From Hyphomicrobium_A sp963759735 (lineage in GTDB: Bacteria > Pseudomonadota > Alphaproteobacteria > Rhizobiales > Hyphomicrobiaceae): DNA of 64,000 bases. Shown piece after piece: positions 8,005-17,782 of this stretch (position 1 is the first letter of the stretch; each line of letters opens with the position of its first letter). A model generated the notes under the pieces. That model saw only the letters and a list, made by a program, of their open reading frames with translations, did no database searches and was not told the DNA's origin. The stretch lies in contig CAVXAF010000009.1 of the NCBI GenBank assembly GCA_963759735.1, positions 124,001 through 188,000 on the forward strand. The letters run 5' to 3'. The position numbers and the translations under genes were made by a program.

Positions 8005-11000
8005 GCGGCGACCTCCAGTCCAACACCTTCGACCCGATCTTCAAGCTCCTCGCCTGCCTTGCGCAGGGCATCGAGCGTTGCCGCATCGGGCGACCAATAG
8101 TTGCGGGCGTGAGCTTCCAGCAGCCGGTTTGCGACCTTGGCCGAAGCAATGGGATTGAGTTCGGCAAGGCGTTTGCGCATCGCCTCGTCGAGGACGAACG
8201 TCTGGGTCAGGCTCTGGTAAACCCACGGCGCCACCTGTCCGGTCGTTGCCGACCAGCCGACAGTGTTTGTCACGTGTGCCTCGATCTGCCGCACGCCCTC
8301 GTAGCCGTGCTTCAGCATGCCCTCGTACCATTTGGGGTTCAGCATGCGTGTGCGCGTCTCGAGCGCGACCTGTTCGGACAGTGTACGTACGAGACCATCG
8401 CCGCGCGTCTGGTCGCCGATATAAACCGGGATCGCGCTACCCTTGGCGCGCTTTACGGCCCGACTGACTCCGCCCAGGTTGTCAAAGTAATGATCGACCG
8501 TCGTCACACCGAGTTCAACAGACTTTAGATTTTGGTAGGCGAGGTCGACATTGGCCAGCATGCTGTTGAGCAGGGCCGGCTGCTTAATCGGCGTGCCCGC
8601 GGTTCCATAGGCAAAGCACTTGCGGCGCGTGTAGGTCTCGGCGAGTTCGTCCTCTTCACTCCAATTGCCGCCGTCGATCATCTGGTTGACGTTCGACCCG
8701 TAAGCGCCATCCGCATTGCTGAAGACGCGGAGCGCTGCCGTTTCGATGTCGCAGGCGTGAGCCTGCTGATACTGGAGCGCGTGCTTGCGCACAAAGTTCT
8801 GGTCCAGCGGCTCGTCGGCACCGGCAGCCAGCAGTGCCGCCTCGGCCAGCAGCTTCGTCTGCAATGGGAGCAGATCGCGAAAGATCCCGGACAACGTCAT
8901 GACGACGTCGATGCGTGGTCTGCAAAGCTCGTCGAGCGGAATCAAAGAGGCGCCCACCAGACGTCCGTAGGTGTCGAAGCGAGGTTTGGCGCCCATCAAC
9001 GCCAGCGCCTGAGCGATCGGACCGCCCTCGCTCTTCAGGTTGTCGGTCCCCCAAAGCACCAACGCGACGCAATCGGGCAGAGCATTCGCTTCCGAAAGAT
9101 GCCGAGCCAGCAGCTTGGCAGCCTGCCGTGCGCCGTCGGCGACGGCGAATGCGCTAGGGATTCTGAATGGATCAAATCCGTGCACGTTGCGGCCAGTGGG
9201 CAGGATCTGCGGCGTGCGCAGCAGGTCGCCACCTGGTGCCGGCCTGACGAAATGACCATCGAGCGCATTGAGGAGTGCAGATACTTCGTGGTCTTCGGCG
9301 AGCAGCATGCTCGTCTGCTTAAGCCCGATGAATATGTCCCGCGTAGCGTCTGTCTGCGGCAGCCCGGCAAGGGCGATGCTGGTCTCGAGATCGTCGCCAC
9401 CCACCAAAGCTTCGATGGACGATCTCTCCGGTGTCACGCCGTGCGATGCGTCTGCCACTGCGAGCAGCATGTCGACGCGCTCCGCCGGCGAAGACGGCGA
9501 GCCGACGACATGCAATCCATGCGGGATGAGGGTCTGTTCGAGTTCGACAAGAGCCCGGCCAAGTTCTGCGACGCGCGCGTCGCTGTTGCCGGTCCAAACC
9601 GGCTCGGCTGCCACCAGGTCGAGACTTGCTGCCTGAGCCTGCAGCAACACGGCGAGGCGCTCTCGCTCATCGTCCGCTTCGGGCGGCAGCCCGCGGTACC
9701 TATCGAGCGAACTCCTAATGTCGACGAGGCCGCGGTACAGACCGGCTTGCGCCACAGGCGGCGTAAGGTAGCTGATCAATGTAGCGGCCGAGCGCCGCTT
9801 CGCGATGGTACCCTCGGACGGATTGTTGGCGGCGTAGAGATACAGGTTCGGCACGTCGCCAATCAGCCTATCGGGCCAGCAACTCCCAGTTAGGCCGGCC
9901 TGCTTGCCGGGCATAAACTCAAGCGCGCCGTGCGTACCAAAGTGGAGGTAGGCCTGCGCGCCGAAATCTTCGCGCATCCATCTGTAGAACGCCGAGAACG
10001 CGTGGGTCGGCAGCCGAAACCGCGCTCAAATAGGAGACGCATCGGGTCGCCCTCGTACCCAAACGTGGGCTGAACGCCGACGAATACGTTGCCGAACTCC
10101 TCGCCCAGCACGAAGATCGACCGACCGTCCGCCTGTATCTTGCCGGGAGCTGGTCCCCACTGCGCTTCGATTTCGGGGAGCCACCGCTCGCGGCGCACGT
10201 GGTCGTCGGCCGGTATGCGGGCCGCGACGTTGGCGGCCGCACCGAATCTCGATGCGTTGCCGCCGAGAATTCGCGTTCGAAGATCATCCACGCCATTGGG
10301 CAGCTTCACATTGTAACCGGCGCGGGACAGGGCGTTGAGAGTGTTCCAGAGCGACTTGTAAACCGACAGGTACGCGGCGGTGCCGGTCGCACCCGCGTTG
10401 GGGGGGAAGTTGAACAGGACGATGGCCAGCTTGCGGTCCTTGCGGGTACCGCGGCGCAAGGCCACCAACTTCGCCACCCGCGCAGCCAGCATCTCCGCGC
10501 GATCGATGCAGACATGCATTTTGCGTGCATTGTCGCCCGCGGCGAATGTGCAGTGCCGGTGGCAGCCGTTGCAGGGCTTGCCCGATCCGTCCGAACGACC
10601 GCCGAATACCGTCGGACTGGTAGCGCCATCCAGCTCAGGGATAGCGACCATCATGGTGTTCTCGACGGGATGCAGGCCGCGCTCGGAGCCGCCCCAATGC
10701 TCCAGCGTTTGGAATTCGAGGGCGTGCGCCGCCAGATAGGGCACGTCGAGTTCCGGCCAGCATTTCCTCGGCGGCTTTCGAGTTGTTGTACGCTGGCCCG
10801 CCGACGAGGGAAAAACCCGTCAACGAGACGATGGCGTCGACCGTCGCGACCTTGTCCCTGGTGAAGAACTTCGCGACGGCCGGCCGAGCATCGAGTCCCG
10901 TTGCGAAGGCGGGGACAACCTGGAGGCCGCGCGCTTCCAGTGCCTGAATGACGCCGTCGTAATGCTCGGTGTCGCCGGCCAATACCAAGGAGCGCATCAC

Positions 11001-11775
11001 GAGCAGGCCGACCGTTCCCTTCTTCGGCACAGCTGGTCCAGGCAACGCATCCGCTCGTTCTGCGATGCGGCCCCCAAGGCGCGGGTGATAAACGCCGACT
11101 TCGGGGTATTCCGTCGGAGGCGGCGCCTTCAACGTACCGCGCAGAGCGCGCCGTGGGCCGTCCGCATACCGGTCGACCAGGAAGCGAACCAAGTTCGCCA
11201 CGTTATCGTCAGTACCTGCCAGCCAATACTGCAACGTTAGAAAGTAGGCGCGGACATCCTGCGCCGTGCCGGGGATGAAACGCAGCATCTTCGGAATGCG
11301 CCGCAGCATAGCCACCTGCTGCACCGCTGCGTTCGTCCCGTTCTTCTTGGTGCCGCGCAGCCTCTTCAGCAATGCCATGGCGCCGCTGGCGGGCTTATCC
11401 ATGCGGAACTGGCCCAAGCGCGTCAGCTTGATCACATCTCCCGCCGACATGCCCCCGACAATGGCGTCGCAGCTGTCCCGCCGCGCCATCAAGGATGGCA
11501 GCACCGCCTGGATGTGGTCTTCCATGAACAACATGGTGGCAATGATGATGTCAGCCGAACTCGATGTCGGTGCGGCATCGCTCCAATGCCGTCTCGTCGT
11601 GCCCCCATTCTGCCGCAGCATGCAGGCTGATTTGCAGGCCGGGAATGACGCGCTCAAGCTCAGGCTTCGCCCTGTCGATCGCGCCCGCGAGGTGACTGTC
11701 GAGAGTCACGATCACGAAGCGGACCGGCACGACAGGATTGCCTGTCTCAGCGGCTGTAGTGGGCCTTGGCATCAT
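8001..11775 (-). CDS. bchH: Magnesium chelatase subunit BchH, reading frame broken three times
   Basis: BchH is the large porphyrin-binding subunit of Mg chelatase and begins the bacteriochlorophyll branch. The full span would encode about 1,250 residues, near family size, but it lies in four pieces. The N-terminal piece (start MPRPTTAAETGNP; ATG at 11775 or 11772) reads to about 11,556, ending ALERCRTDIE. The second resumes SADIIIATMLFMEDHIQAVL and reads to about 10,755. The third starts near DVPYLAAHALEFQTLEHWG and reads to about 10,020. The fourth starts near PTHAFSAFYRWMREDFGA, contains LHFGTHGALEFMPGKQ and ends at 8001. Homology is continuous across each break, so each is a small indel. 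The start overlaps bchB by 26-29 bases. It is either a sequencing artefact or a dead gene; the first is more likely because the neighbouring genes are intact. Confidence 0.9.
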
Positions 11776-13327
11776 ATAAGGTCTCGACGGTGACCGTGGC
11801 GACGCCACGTTCTGTGGCGAAGCGTTCAGTATTGCGGCGCGCTTTGCCGCGGACGAAGAATGGAATTTTCATCAGTTCTTTCTGCGCGTCGGCGGCCCAG
11901 CTGACTGTCGCCGGATCGACGTGCGTGTCACGGCGCTCATGGTCGACCGGAGGTGAAATTTGCCCAGCGTCGCCCGCGGCAGCGTGGCCGAGATGCGAAG
12001 GAGCCGCATCGCCGTGGAATTCAAAGTCGTCGCGGAACATCGCCAGCAAATGTTCCTCGAGGCCCATCATGAGCGGGTGGACCCAGGTATCGAAGATGAC
12101 ATTCGCGCCTTCGAACCCCATTTGCGGGGAATAGCGGGCAGGAAAATCCTGCACGTGCACAGGCGCCGAGATGACTGCACTGGGAACGCCGAGACGCTTG
12201 GCGATATGGCGCTCCATTTGCGTGCCCAACACGATGTCAGGCGCCAATTCTCGAACCTTGGCCTCAACCTCCAGGTAGTCATCGCTGATCAGCGCTTCGA
12301 CCCCGTAGCTTTTGGCGGCTTCGCGCATCTCGCGTCCGAACTCACGGCTGTAGGACCCAAGTCCGACGACGACGAAGCCGAGTTCCTCGCTGGCAATTCG
12401 GGCCGCGGCGATGGCGTGCGTCGCGTCGCCGAATATGAATACTCGCTTGCCGGTGAGGTACGTCGAGTTGACGGAACGCGAGTACCAGGGTAGGCGCGAC
12501 TGTTGCTCGGCGAGTAGCGGCCCAGCATCGATCCCGGCAACGTCGGCAACGGCAGAAATGAATTCGCGCGTCGCCGAAACGCCGATCGGTACGGTCTTTA
12601 TGCAAGGCTGCCGGAACGTGCGCTCGAGCCATTGAGCGGCGCTGAGCGCGATCTCGGGATAGAGCACGATGTTAAAGTCTGCCTCGCCCAGCGTCGCCAG
12701 ATCGGCAGGCGAAGCACCCAACGGCGCCACGACGGCCACGTCGACGCCCAAGCGCGCGAGCAGACGTGTTATTTCCGCGACATCGTCGCGATGCCGGAAG
12801 CCGAGCGCCGTTGGCCCGAGGAGATTACAGCGCGGGCGACGAGCCGGATCGCGCGGCGGACGCTGCCAGCTCGCTGCCGGCGCATGCGGTCCGGCCAGCG
12901 CGCGAACCAGTCGATAGAACGTCTCGGAGGCGCCCCAGTTCTCCTTCTTCTGATAGGCCGGCAGCTCGAGAGGAACGACCGGTATCGGCAGATTGAGGGC
13001 GAGAGCCAAGCCGCCGGGGTCGTCCTGGATGAGTTCTGCAGTGCAGGAGGCGCCAACCAACATCGCCTGCGGTTTGAACCGCTCGTATGCCTGGCGTGCG
13101 GCGCTCTGAAACAGTTCGGCAGTGTCACCACCGAGATCGCGCGCCTGGAACGTCGTATACGTCACCGGCGGGCGCTTCTCGCGCCGCTCGATCATCGTGA
13201 AGAGCAGGTCGGCGTACGTGTCGCCCTGCGGAGCGTGGAGAACATAGTGCACGCCCTCCATCGCCGTCGCTATGCGCATCGCGCCGACGTGGGGTGGGCC
13301 TTCGTAGGTCCAAAGCGTGAGTTGCAT
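11747..13327 (-). CDS. bchB: Light-independent protochlorophyllide reductase subunit BchB
   Basis: BchB pairs with BchN in the catalytic NB protein of dark-operative protochlorophyllide reductase. The 526-residue product has full family length. It starts MQLTLWTYEGPPHVGAMRIA and keeps Asp36 (in HAPQGDTYADL), the unusual aspartate ligand of the NB 4Fe-4S cluster. GASCTAELIQDDPGG, CNLLGPTALGFRHRDD and the C-terminal domain ending IPFFVRGKARRNTERFA are typical. It begins three bases after the bchN stop, and its 3' end overlaps the start of bchH. Confidence 0.97.
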   Translation of the reverse strand: MQLTLWTYEGPPHVGAMRIATAMEGVHYVLHAPQGDTYADLLFTMIERREKRPPVTYTTFQARDLGGDTAELFQSAARQAYERFKPQAMLVGASCTAELIQDDPGGLALALNLPIPVVPLELPAYQKKENWGASETFYRLVRALAGPHAPAASWQRPPRDPARRPRCNLLGPTALGFRHRDDVAEITRLLARLGVDVAVVAPLGASPADLATLGEADFNIVLYPEIALSAAQWLERTFRQPCIKTVPIGVSATREFISAVADVAGIDAGPLLAEQQSRLPWYSRSVNSTYLTGKRVFIFGDATHAIAAARIASEELGFVVVGLGSYSREFGREMREAAKSYGVEALISDDYLEVEAKVRELAPDIVLGTQMERHIAKRLGVPSAVISAPVHVQDFPARYSPQMGFEGANVIFDTWVHPLMMGLEEHLLAMFRDDFEFHGDAAPSHLGHAAAGDAGQISPPVDHERRDTHVDPATVSWAADAQKELMKIPFFVRGKARRNTERFATERGVATVTVETLYDAKAHYSR

Positions 13328-13330
13328 CGG

Positions 13331-14611
13331 CTAGACCTCCAGCCGCGAGCGACGCACGAGCGGACGTGCGAATAGCTCGGCGAGATCGCCAGCCTGCTCA
13401 TACCCCTGGATCGGCGTGAACAGGAGTTCAATCGACCATTTGGTGGTCAGCCCTTCTGCCTCGAGTGGATTGGCCAGACCGAGACCGCACACGACGATAT
13501 CGGGATTGGCAGCGCGACAACGATCCAGCTGCTTCTCGACGTCCTGACCTTCACTGAGAAGCGCATCGCGCGGGAGCAGGGCCAACTCTTCGGCGAGATG
13601 CTGCTGGTGAAGATACGGGGTGCCGATCTCAATGGGCCGCATCTGCAGCTCGCGAGAAACAAAACGCGCGAGCGGCACCTCGAGCTGGGAGTCGGGAAAG
13701 AAGAAAATGCTCTTGCCGGCGAGGCGAAGCCGGTGCGGCTCGATCGCAGTGCGGGCACGCGCTTGCGCCGGGCGGACGACATTGGAGAAGTGCCCCTCTT
13801 CGATGCCCCAGGCTTTAGCGGCGGCGTGCAACCAGTTGGTGGTCCCCTCGATGCCGAGTGGGAAGTTGGCGGAGAGTCTTGCGGCACCGCGCTCTTCGAG
13901 CGCGCGAGCGGTATCGCTTAGGAATGGCTGCGCCAGCAGATAAAGGGTATCGGGACCGACCTCGGGAAGATCCGCTGCCTTTCGCGGCGGGAGGAAGCTG
14001 ACCGGACCAATTCCAAGTTCGTCGAACAGCCGCCTGAACTGGTCCTCCACGACGTCGGCAAGTGCGCCCACAACGAGCAGCGACTTCCCCTTCGTCGCTC
14101 CAGCTTCGGGGAGCTCTGGGACGATCGAGGCAAGGCACGCGTCCTCCCCCTGGGTGAACGTCGTCTCAATGCCGCTGCCGGAATAGTTCAGGACGCGTAC
14201 GGCAGGCGAATGCACCTTGGCCAAGCGTGCCGCAGCACGCGACAAGTCGAGTTTTATGACTTCCGAGGGACACGAGCCGACGAGAAACAGCAGCTTGATG
14301 TCCGGGCGTCTCTCGAGCAGCGTGGAAACGACACGATCCAGCTCATCATTGGCGTCAAGGAGACCTGCAAGGTCTCTCTCCTCCATGATCGCGGTGGCAA
14401 AGCGCGGCTCCGCGAAGATCATCACGCCGGCGGCCGATTGGATGAGATGAGCGCAGGTGCGCGATCCCACGACCAGAAAGAATGCGTCTTGGATCTTGCG
14501 ATGCAGCCAGACGATACCGGTCAAGCCGCAGAAGACCTCGCGCTGCCCACGCTCGCGCAACACCGGTACATCGACACAACCCTTGGCAGTGACGGGAGTG
14601 AGTATGGTCAT
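13331..14611 (-). CDS. bchN: Light-independent protochlorophyllide reductase subunit BchN
   Basis: BchN carries three of the four ligands of the NB-protein 4Fe-4S cluster and much of the substrate site. The 426-residue product has family length. Cluster cysteines are visible at Cys28 (VFCGLTGIVWLHR), Cys53 (VVGSRTCAHLIQSAAGV) and in LFLVGSCPSEVIKLDL near residue 113. The ATG at 14611 overlaps the bchF stop by four bases. With bchB and bchL on the same transcript, a complete dark-operative reductase is encoded here. Confidence 0.97.
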   Translation of the reverse strand: MTILTPVTAKGCVDVPVLRERGQREVFCGLTGIVWLHRKIQDAFFLVVGSRTCAHLIQSAAGVMIFAEPRFATAIMEERDLAGLLDANDELDRVVSTLLERRPDIKLLFLVGSCPSEVIKLDLSRAAARLAKVHSPAVRVLNYSGSGIETTFTQGEDACLASIVPELPEAGATKGKSLLVVGALADVVEDQFRRLFDELGIGPVSFLPPRKAADLPEVGPDTLYLLAQPFLSDTARALEERGAARLSANFPLGIEGTTNWLHAAAKAWGIEEGHFSNVVRPAQARARTAIEPHRLRLAGKSIFFFPDSQLEVPLARFVSRELQMRPIEIGTPYLHQQHLAEELALLPRDALLSEGQDVEKQLDRCRAANPDIVVCGLGLANPLEAEGLTTKWSIELLFTPIQGYEQAGDLAELFARPLVRRSRLEV

Positions 14612-15120
14612 CCGGCGACACCCAATCCATCGATGTCCTCAGAGCGGCCGGATGCCTGCAGACGGGCTGCGCGCAACTTCAGCAGGAACTGGGCTGCATT
14701 CACCACGTACGTGAGGTAGGCGGCCAGCGCGAGAAGCATCTGCTCGCGTGGGGTCAGCCAACCCGTGAACAGCGCGACGAGGTAGGCCGTATGCAGCGCC
14801 AGCACCAGCATGCTGACGACATCTTCCCAGAAGAACGCCGGCGCGAAGAGATAGCGGCCGAAGACATCGTGCTCCCAGATCGAGCCGGTGATCATGATCG
14901 TGTAGAGGACTAGCGTTTTGACGACGACCGATGCCGAAGCGGCCCAGAGGCCTTCACCGGTCATCAGATAGCGCCCGACGAGAATGACGCTAACGAGAAA
15001 CACCACGAACTGAAGGGGGGCCAGCACACCCTGCACAAAGGTCCAGGGTGAAGCGTCTCGGCGCCGACGCTCGCTCGCGGTGTAGAGAGCCGTCGTTTGC
15101 GGGCGCCGCCTCTTGGACAC
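14608..15120 (-). CDS. bchF: 3-vinyl bacteriochlorophyllide hydratase
   Basis: BchF hydrates the C3 vinyl group of (bacterio)chlorophyllide to hydroxyethyl, a late step toward bacteriochlorophyll a. The 170-residue product is a membrane protein of family length. It has the stretch SPWTFVQGVLAPLQFVVFLV at the first helix, a second helix near residues 63-80, GSIWEHDVFGRYLFAPAFFW and AAYLTYVVNAAQFLLKLRAAR near the end. It is the first gene of the superoperon, and its promoter region carries the two PpsR-like palindromes at 15199-15232. Confidence 0.95.
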   Translation of the reverse strand: MSKRRRPQTTALYTASERRRRDASPWTFVQGVLAPLQFVVFLVSVILVGRYLMTGEGLWAASASVVVKTLVLYTIMITGSIWEHDVFGRYLFAPAFFWEDVVSMLVLALHTAYLVALFTGWLTPREQMLLALAAYLTYVVNAAQFLLKLRAARLQASGRSEDIDGLGVAG

Positions 15121-15198
15121 TGGCCTCGTCCTCCCCTCGCGCCGACCGCATTCGCGCGGTCGCTTCGATGTGAGAGACTAAGACCCGCAAGTCTGATG

Positions 15199-15232
15199 TG
15201 TCAATTAATTTGGACGTAAATTTTACTTTACA
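15199..15232. promoter_or_regulatory. Two tandem PpsR/CrtJ-like palindromes in the bchF-aerR intergenic region
   Basis: Two 18-base near matches to TGT-N12-ACA sit end to end and share two bases. The first, TGTCAATTAATTTGGACG (15199-15216), has one mismatch in its right half. The second, CGTAAATTTTACTTTACA (15215-15232), has one mismatch in its left half but otherwise fits TGTAA-N8-TTACA. Paired sites are typical of promoters where PpsR binds cooperatively. They lie 79-112 bases before the bchF ATG and about 180 bases before aerR. A weaker related half-site follows at 15274-15294. No gene is seen elsewhere in 15121-15411. Confidence 0.7.
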
Positions 15233-15411
15233 ACTTCAGGCTTCGGAGTCACCGTCAGTCTTCTGTTGTCGAAAAACTGTCCAGTTAGATTAACTCTGTC
15301 TGATCGCAAACGCCATAGCGATCACGACGGAGATAACCGCCTAAAGCTCTACCTCCGTCAGCCTGACGGCTCGACGAGGAAAGAAAGCTGCAGGTGGACG
15401 GGGAGGGTGTG

Positions 15412-16299
15412 ATGTCGAACTTCAGGCCCCTTGCGGAAATTCAAGACAGCTGGCCGGCGTGCAGCCCGGGAGCCTGGCCGACATCCCCCACGCAGTCGCG
15501 AGGCGGCGAGCGCAGAATCGGAACACCGCCGGACATTGGCGCGGTACTCGCAAGAACAATTGAAGCAGAAGTAATTCCGCGCCTCATGCTCGCCAACGAG
15601 CAGCCGCGCGCGGCCGTGGTGCAGTACGACTCGGCACCCACGGCAGAGGACGTGATCGAATTCGTACGCTTGGTCCTCAGCCACGACCCTTCGGTCGGCG
15701 CTGCATTTATTGAAACCATTCGCGCTCGCGGCACCTCGTTAGAGGCCGTATTTCTTCAACTTTTTGCGCCATCCGCGCGATATCTGGGCGAGCTGTGGAA
15801 ATCGGATATCTGCGATTTCACTGACGTTACGATCGCACTTTTGACGTTGCACACTTACGTCCGGCAACTCTCATCGGAATTGGCACAGGGCGTTCGTCCA
15901 GCACCGCACGCGCCTTCCGCGCTGCTGGCAACGACTCCCGCCGAACAGCACACGTTCGGCCTCGCGATACTGCAGGAGTTTGTACTTCGTGCCGGTTGGA
16001 ACGTGGTCACCGAACACCCGAAGACAGCTGAGCAACTGATTAATATGGCGCGCAGCGGGCCGTACCAACTCATCGGTCTTTCCGTCAGCTGCGACGTTCC
16101 TCTTGAGGTCATGGCGACCCTCATCCAATCCCTGCGCAGAGCTGCACGGAACCCCGACCTTCACGTCATGGTCGGGGGCAGATTCTTTCTTGAACATCCA
16201 GATTTTACGTCACGCGTCGGCGCCAATTCCACGGCCCAGGATGGACGGCGGGCCGTCAGGTTGCTTTCAAGCTTGCTTGACACAAACGCAATGCGATAA
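15412..16299 (+). CDS. aerR: B12-binding antirepressor of the PpaA/AerR family
   Basis: AerR/PpaA proteins bind cobalamin and counteract the PpsR/CrtJ repressor. The ATG at 15412, after the ribosome site GGAGG eight bases earlier, gives 295 residues starting MSNFRPLAEIQ. The middle resembles the helical cap of B12 domains (AFIETIRARGTSLEAVFLQL, YLGELWKSDICDFTDVTIAL). The C-terminal part is a B12-binding Rossmann domain (FGLAILQEFVLRAGWNVVTE, LIGLSVSCDVPLEVMATLIQ, HVMVGGRFF). It is divergent from bchF and followed 45 bases later by ppsR, the standard arrangement for this regulatory pair. Which axial histidine binds cobalamin cannot be decided by eye. Confidence 0.9.
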   Translation: MSNFRPLAEIQDSWPACSPGAWPTSPTQSRGGERRIGTPPDIGAVLARTIEAEVIPRLMLANEQPRAAVVQYDSAPTAEDVIEFVRLVLSHDPSVGAAFIETIRARGTSLEAVFLQLFAPSARYLGELWKSDICDFTDVTIALLTLHTYVRQLSSELAQGVRPAPHAPSALLATTPAEQHTFGLAILQEFVLRAGWNVVTEHPKTAEQLINMARSGPYQLIGLSVSCDVPLEVMATLIQSLRRAARNPDLHVMVGGRFFLEHPDFTSRVGANSTAQDGRRAVRLLSSLLDTNAMR

Positions 16300-16344
16300 T
16301 GAGACAGAGCAAGTGCGAAGGGTCCTGGTGGAGGAAAGCCGTCC

Positions 16345-17769
16345 GTGTTCGCCCGAGAAGCAGGCATCGTGTTCCGGACCCCGAAGAGAACGCTCGGTGA
16401 CCTGAATGCAGAAATCGCTGCAAAGCTGATAGCGGCTGCGGCCGACATTGCTCTCATCGTCGATGGAAAAGGCATCGTGCGCGACGTTGCGTTCGGCAAC
16501 GACGAATTTCCCAAAGAAGGCTTCGACAAGTGGGTCGGAAAAGCCTGGGTCGACACCGTAACCGACGAGAGCCGCGCCAAGATTGAAGAGCTTCTGCGCG
16601 ATTCGACGGAAAAGGCTCCGCTCCGCTGGCGGCAGGTCAATCATCCCGGCAAGCGCGGCGTCGATGTGCCCATCCGCTATTCGGTCGTGCAGATCGGTCC
16701 CCACGGTCGCTTGGTCGCCGTCGGCCGCGATCTCCGTCCAGTTGCCGCGCTGCAGCAGCGCCTCGTAGACGCACAACAGTCCATGGAGCGCGAGTACGCG
16801 CGCCTTCGGCACGCCGAGACGCGCTATCGGCTTCTATTCCAAATCGCCTCCGAGCCCGTGATCATCGTCGACGCCACCAGCTTGAAAGTGGTCGAAGCCA
16901 ATCCGGCAGCGGCGCAGATTCTGAACAAGAGCATCAAACGCTTGGCGGGCCGGACTTTTCCCGACATCTTCGACACCGAAGGCTCGAAAGCGGTGCAGGC
17001 GCAGTTGGGTCAGGTGCGTTCGACGGGCCGGGCCGACGATGTGGTCGCAAAACTGCATGACGGCAAACAGGCTTGCACTGTCTCAGCGTCCCTTTTCCGT
17101 CAGGAGAACGCGTCACACTTTCTCGTCCGCATGTCTTTGGTCGGAGAGAAGCAGGCCAAGGGTAAGTCGAAGCTTTTCAGTGTGGTGGAAAGTCTGCCCG
17201 ACGGCTTCGTCGTCACGGACCTCGACCGACGCATTCTGACCGCAAACCCTGCATTTCTGGATCTCGCTCAGCTCGGCGCTGAGGAACAAGCGCGCGGCGA
17301 GCTACTCGAACGCTGGGTCGGCAGGCCGGGAGTCGATCTGAACGCACTTGTCTCCAACATTCGCGAGCACGGCTCGATCCGTCATTTTACGACGGTTCTG
17401 CGAGGCGAGTACGGATCCAACGAGGAAGTGGAAATTTCCGCAGTGTCGGTCCTCAACGGCGAGCATCCTTGCTTCGGTTTTTCCATTCGGAACGTCGGAC
17501 GTCGCGAGCCGGTCAAATCCACCCGGCGCAAGCGCGAGCTACCGCATTCCGTCGAGCAGCTTACCGGGCTGGTCGGCCGCGTGAGCCTCAAGGAGCTGGT
17601 GCGTGAGACGACCGACGTAATCGAGAAGCTGTGCATCGAGGCCGCGCTCGAACTCACGGGCGACAACCGCGCCTCCGCCGCGGAAATGCTCGGGCTGAGT
17701 CGTCAAAGCCTGTATTCCAAGCTGCGTCGGTTCGGCCTCGGCGACGGCTCGGATGGCGACGACGACTAG
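16345..17769 (+). CDS. ppsR: Transcriptional repressor of photosynthesis genes PpsR/CrtJ
   Basis: PpsR represses bch, crt and light-harvesting genes under oxygen by binding TGT-N12-ACA sites. The start is a GTG at 16345 preceded by GGAGG, giving 474 residues. Three PAS-like regions follow an N-terminal segment: about residues 25-135, 160-265 and 280-385. The end is a Fis-type helix-turn-helix (RASAAEMLGLSRQSLYSKLR, about 440-460). Both cysteines implicated in redox sensing in CrtJ appear to be present: Cys244 in QACTVSASLFRQE and Cys430 in EKLCIEAALELT just before the helix-turn-helix. It follows aerR and its likely operators lie at 15199-15232 and 18842-18859. Confidence 0.95.
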   Translation: MFAREAGIVFRTPKRTLGDLNAEIAAKLIAAAADIALIVDGKGIVRDVAFGNDEFPKEGFDKWVGKAWVDTVTDESRAKIEELLRDSTEKAPLRWRQVNHPGKRGVDVPIRYSVVQIGPHGRLVAVGRDLRPVAALQQRLVDAQQSMEREYARLRHAETRYRLLFQIASEPVIIVDATSLKVVEANPAAAQILNKSIKRLAGRTFPDIFDTEGSKAVQAQLGQVRSTGRADDVVAKLHDGKQACTVSASLFRQENASHFLVRMSLVGEKQAKGKSKLFSVVESLPDGFVVTDLDRRILTANPAFLDLAQLGAEEQARGELLERWVGRPGVDLNALVSNIREHGSIRHFTTVLRGEYGSNEEVEISAVSVLNGEHPCFGFSIRNVGRREPVKSTRRKRELPHSVEQLTGLVGRVSLKELVRETTDVIEKLCIEAALELTGDNRASAAEMLGLSRQSLYSKLRRFGLGDGSDGDDD

Positions 17770-17782
17770 GACTGCTGTTGCC

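Noticed and set aside
8532..9893. A 453-residue plus-strand frame
   Set aside because: It is antisense to the intact C-terminal part of bchH (LHFGTHGALEFMPGKQ region) and has no recognisable features.
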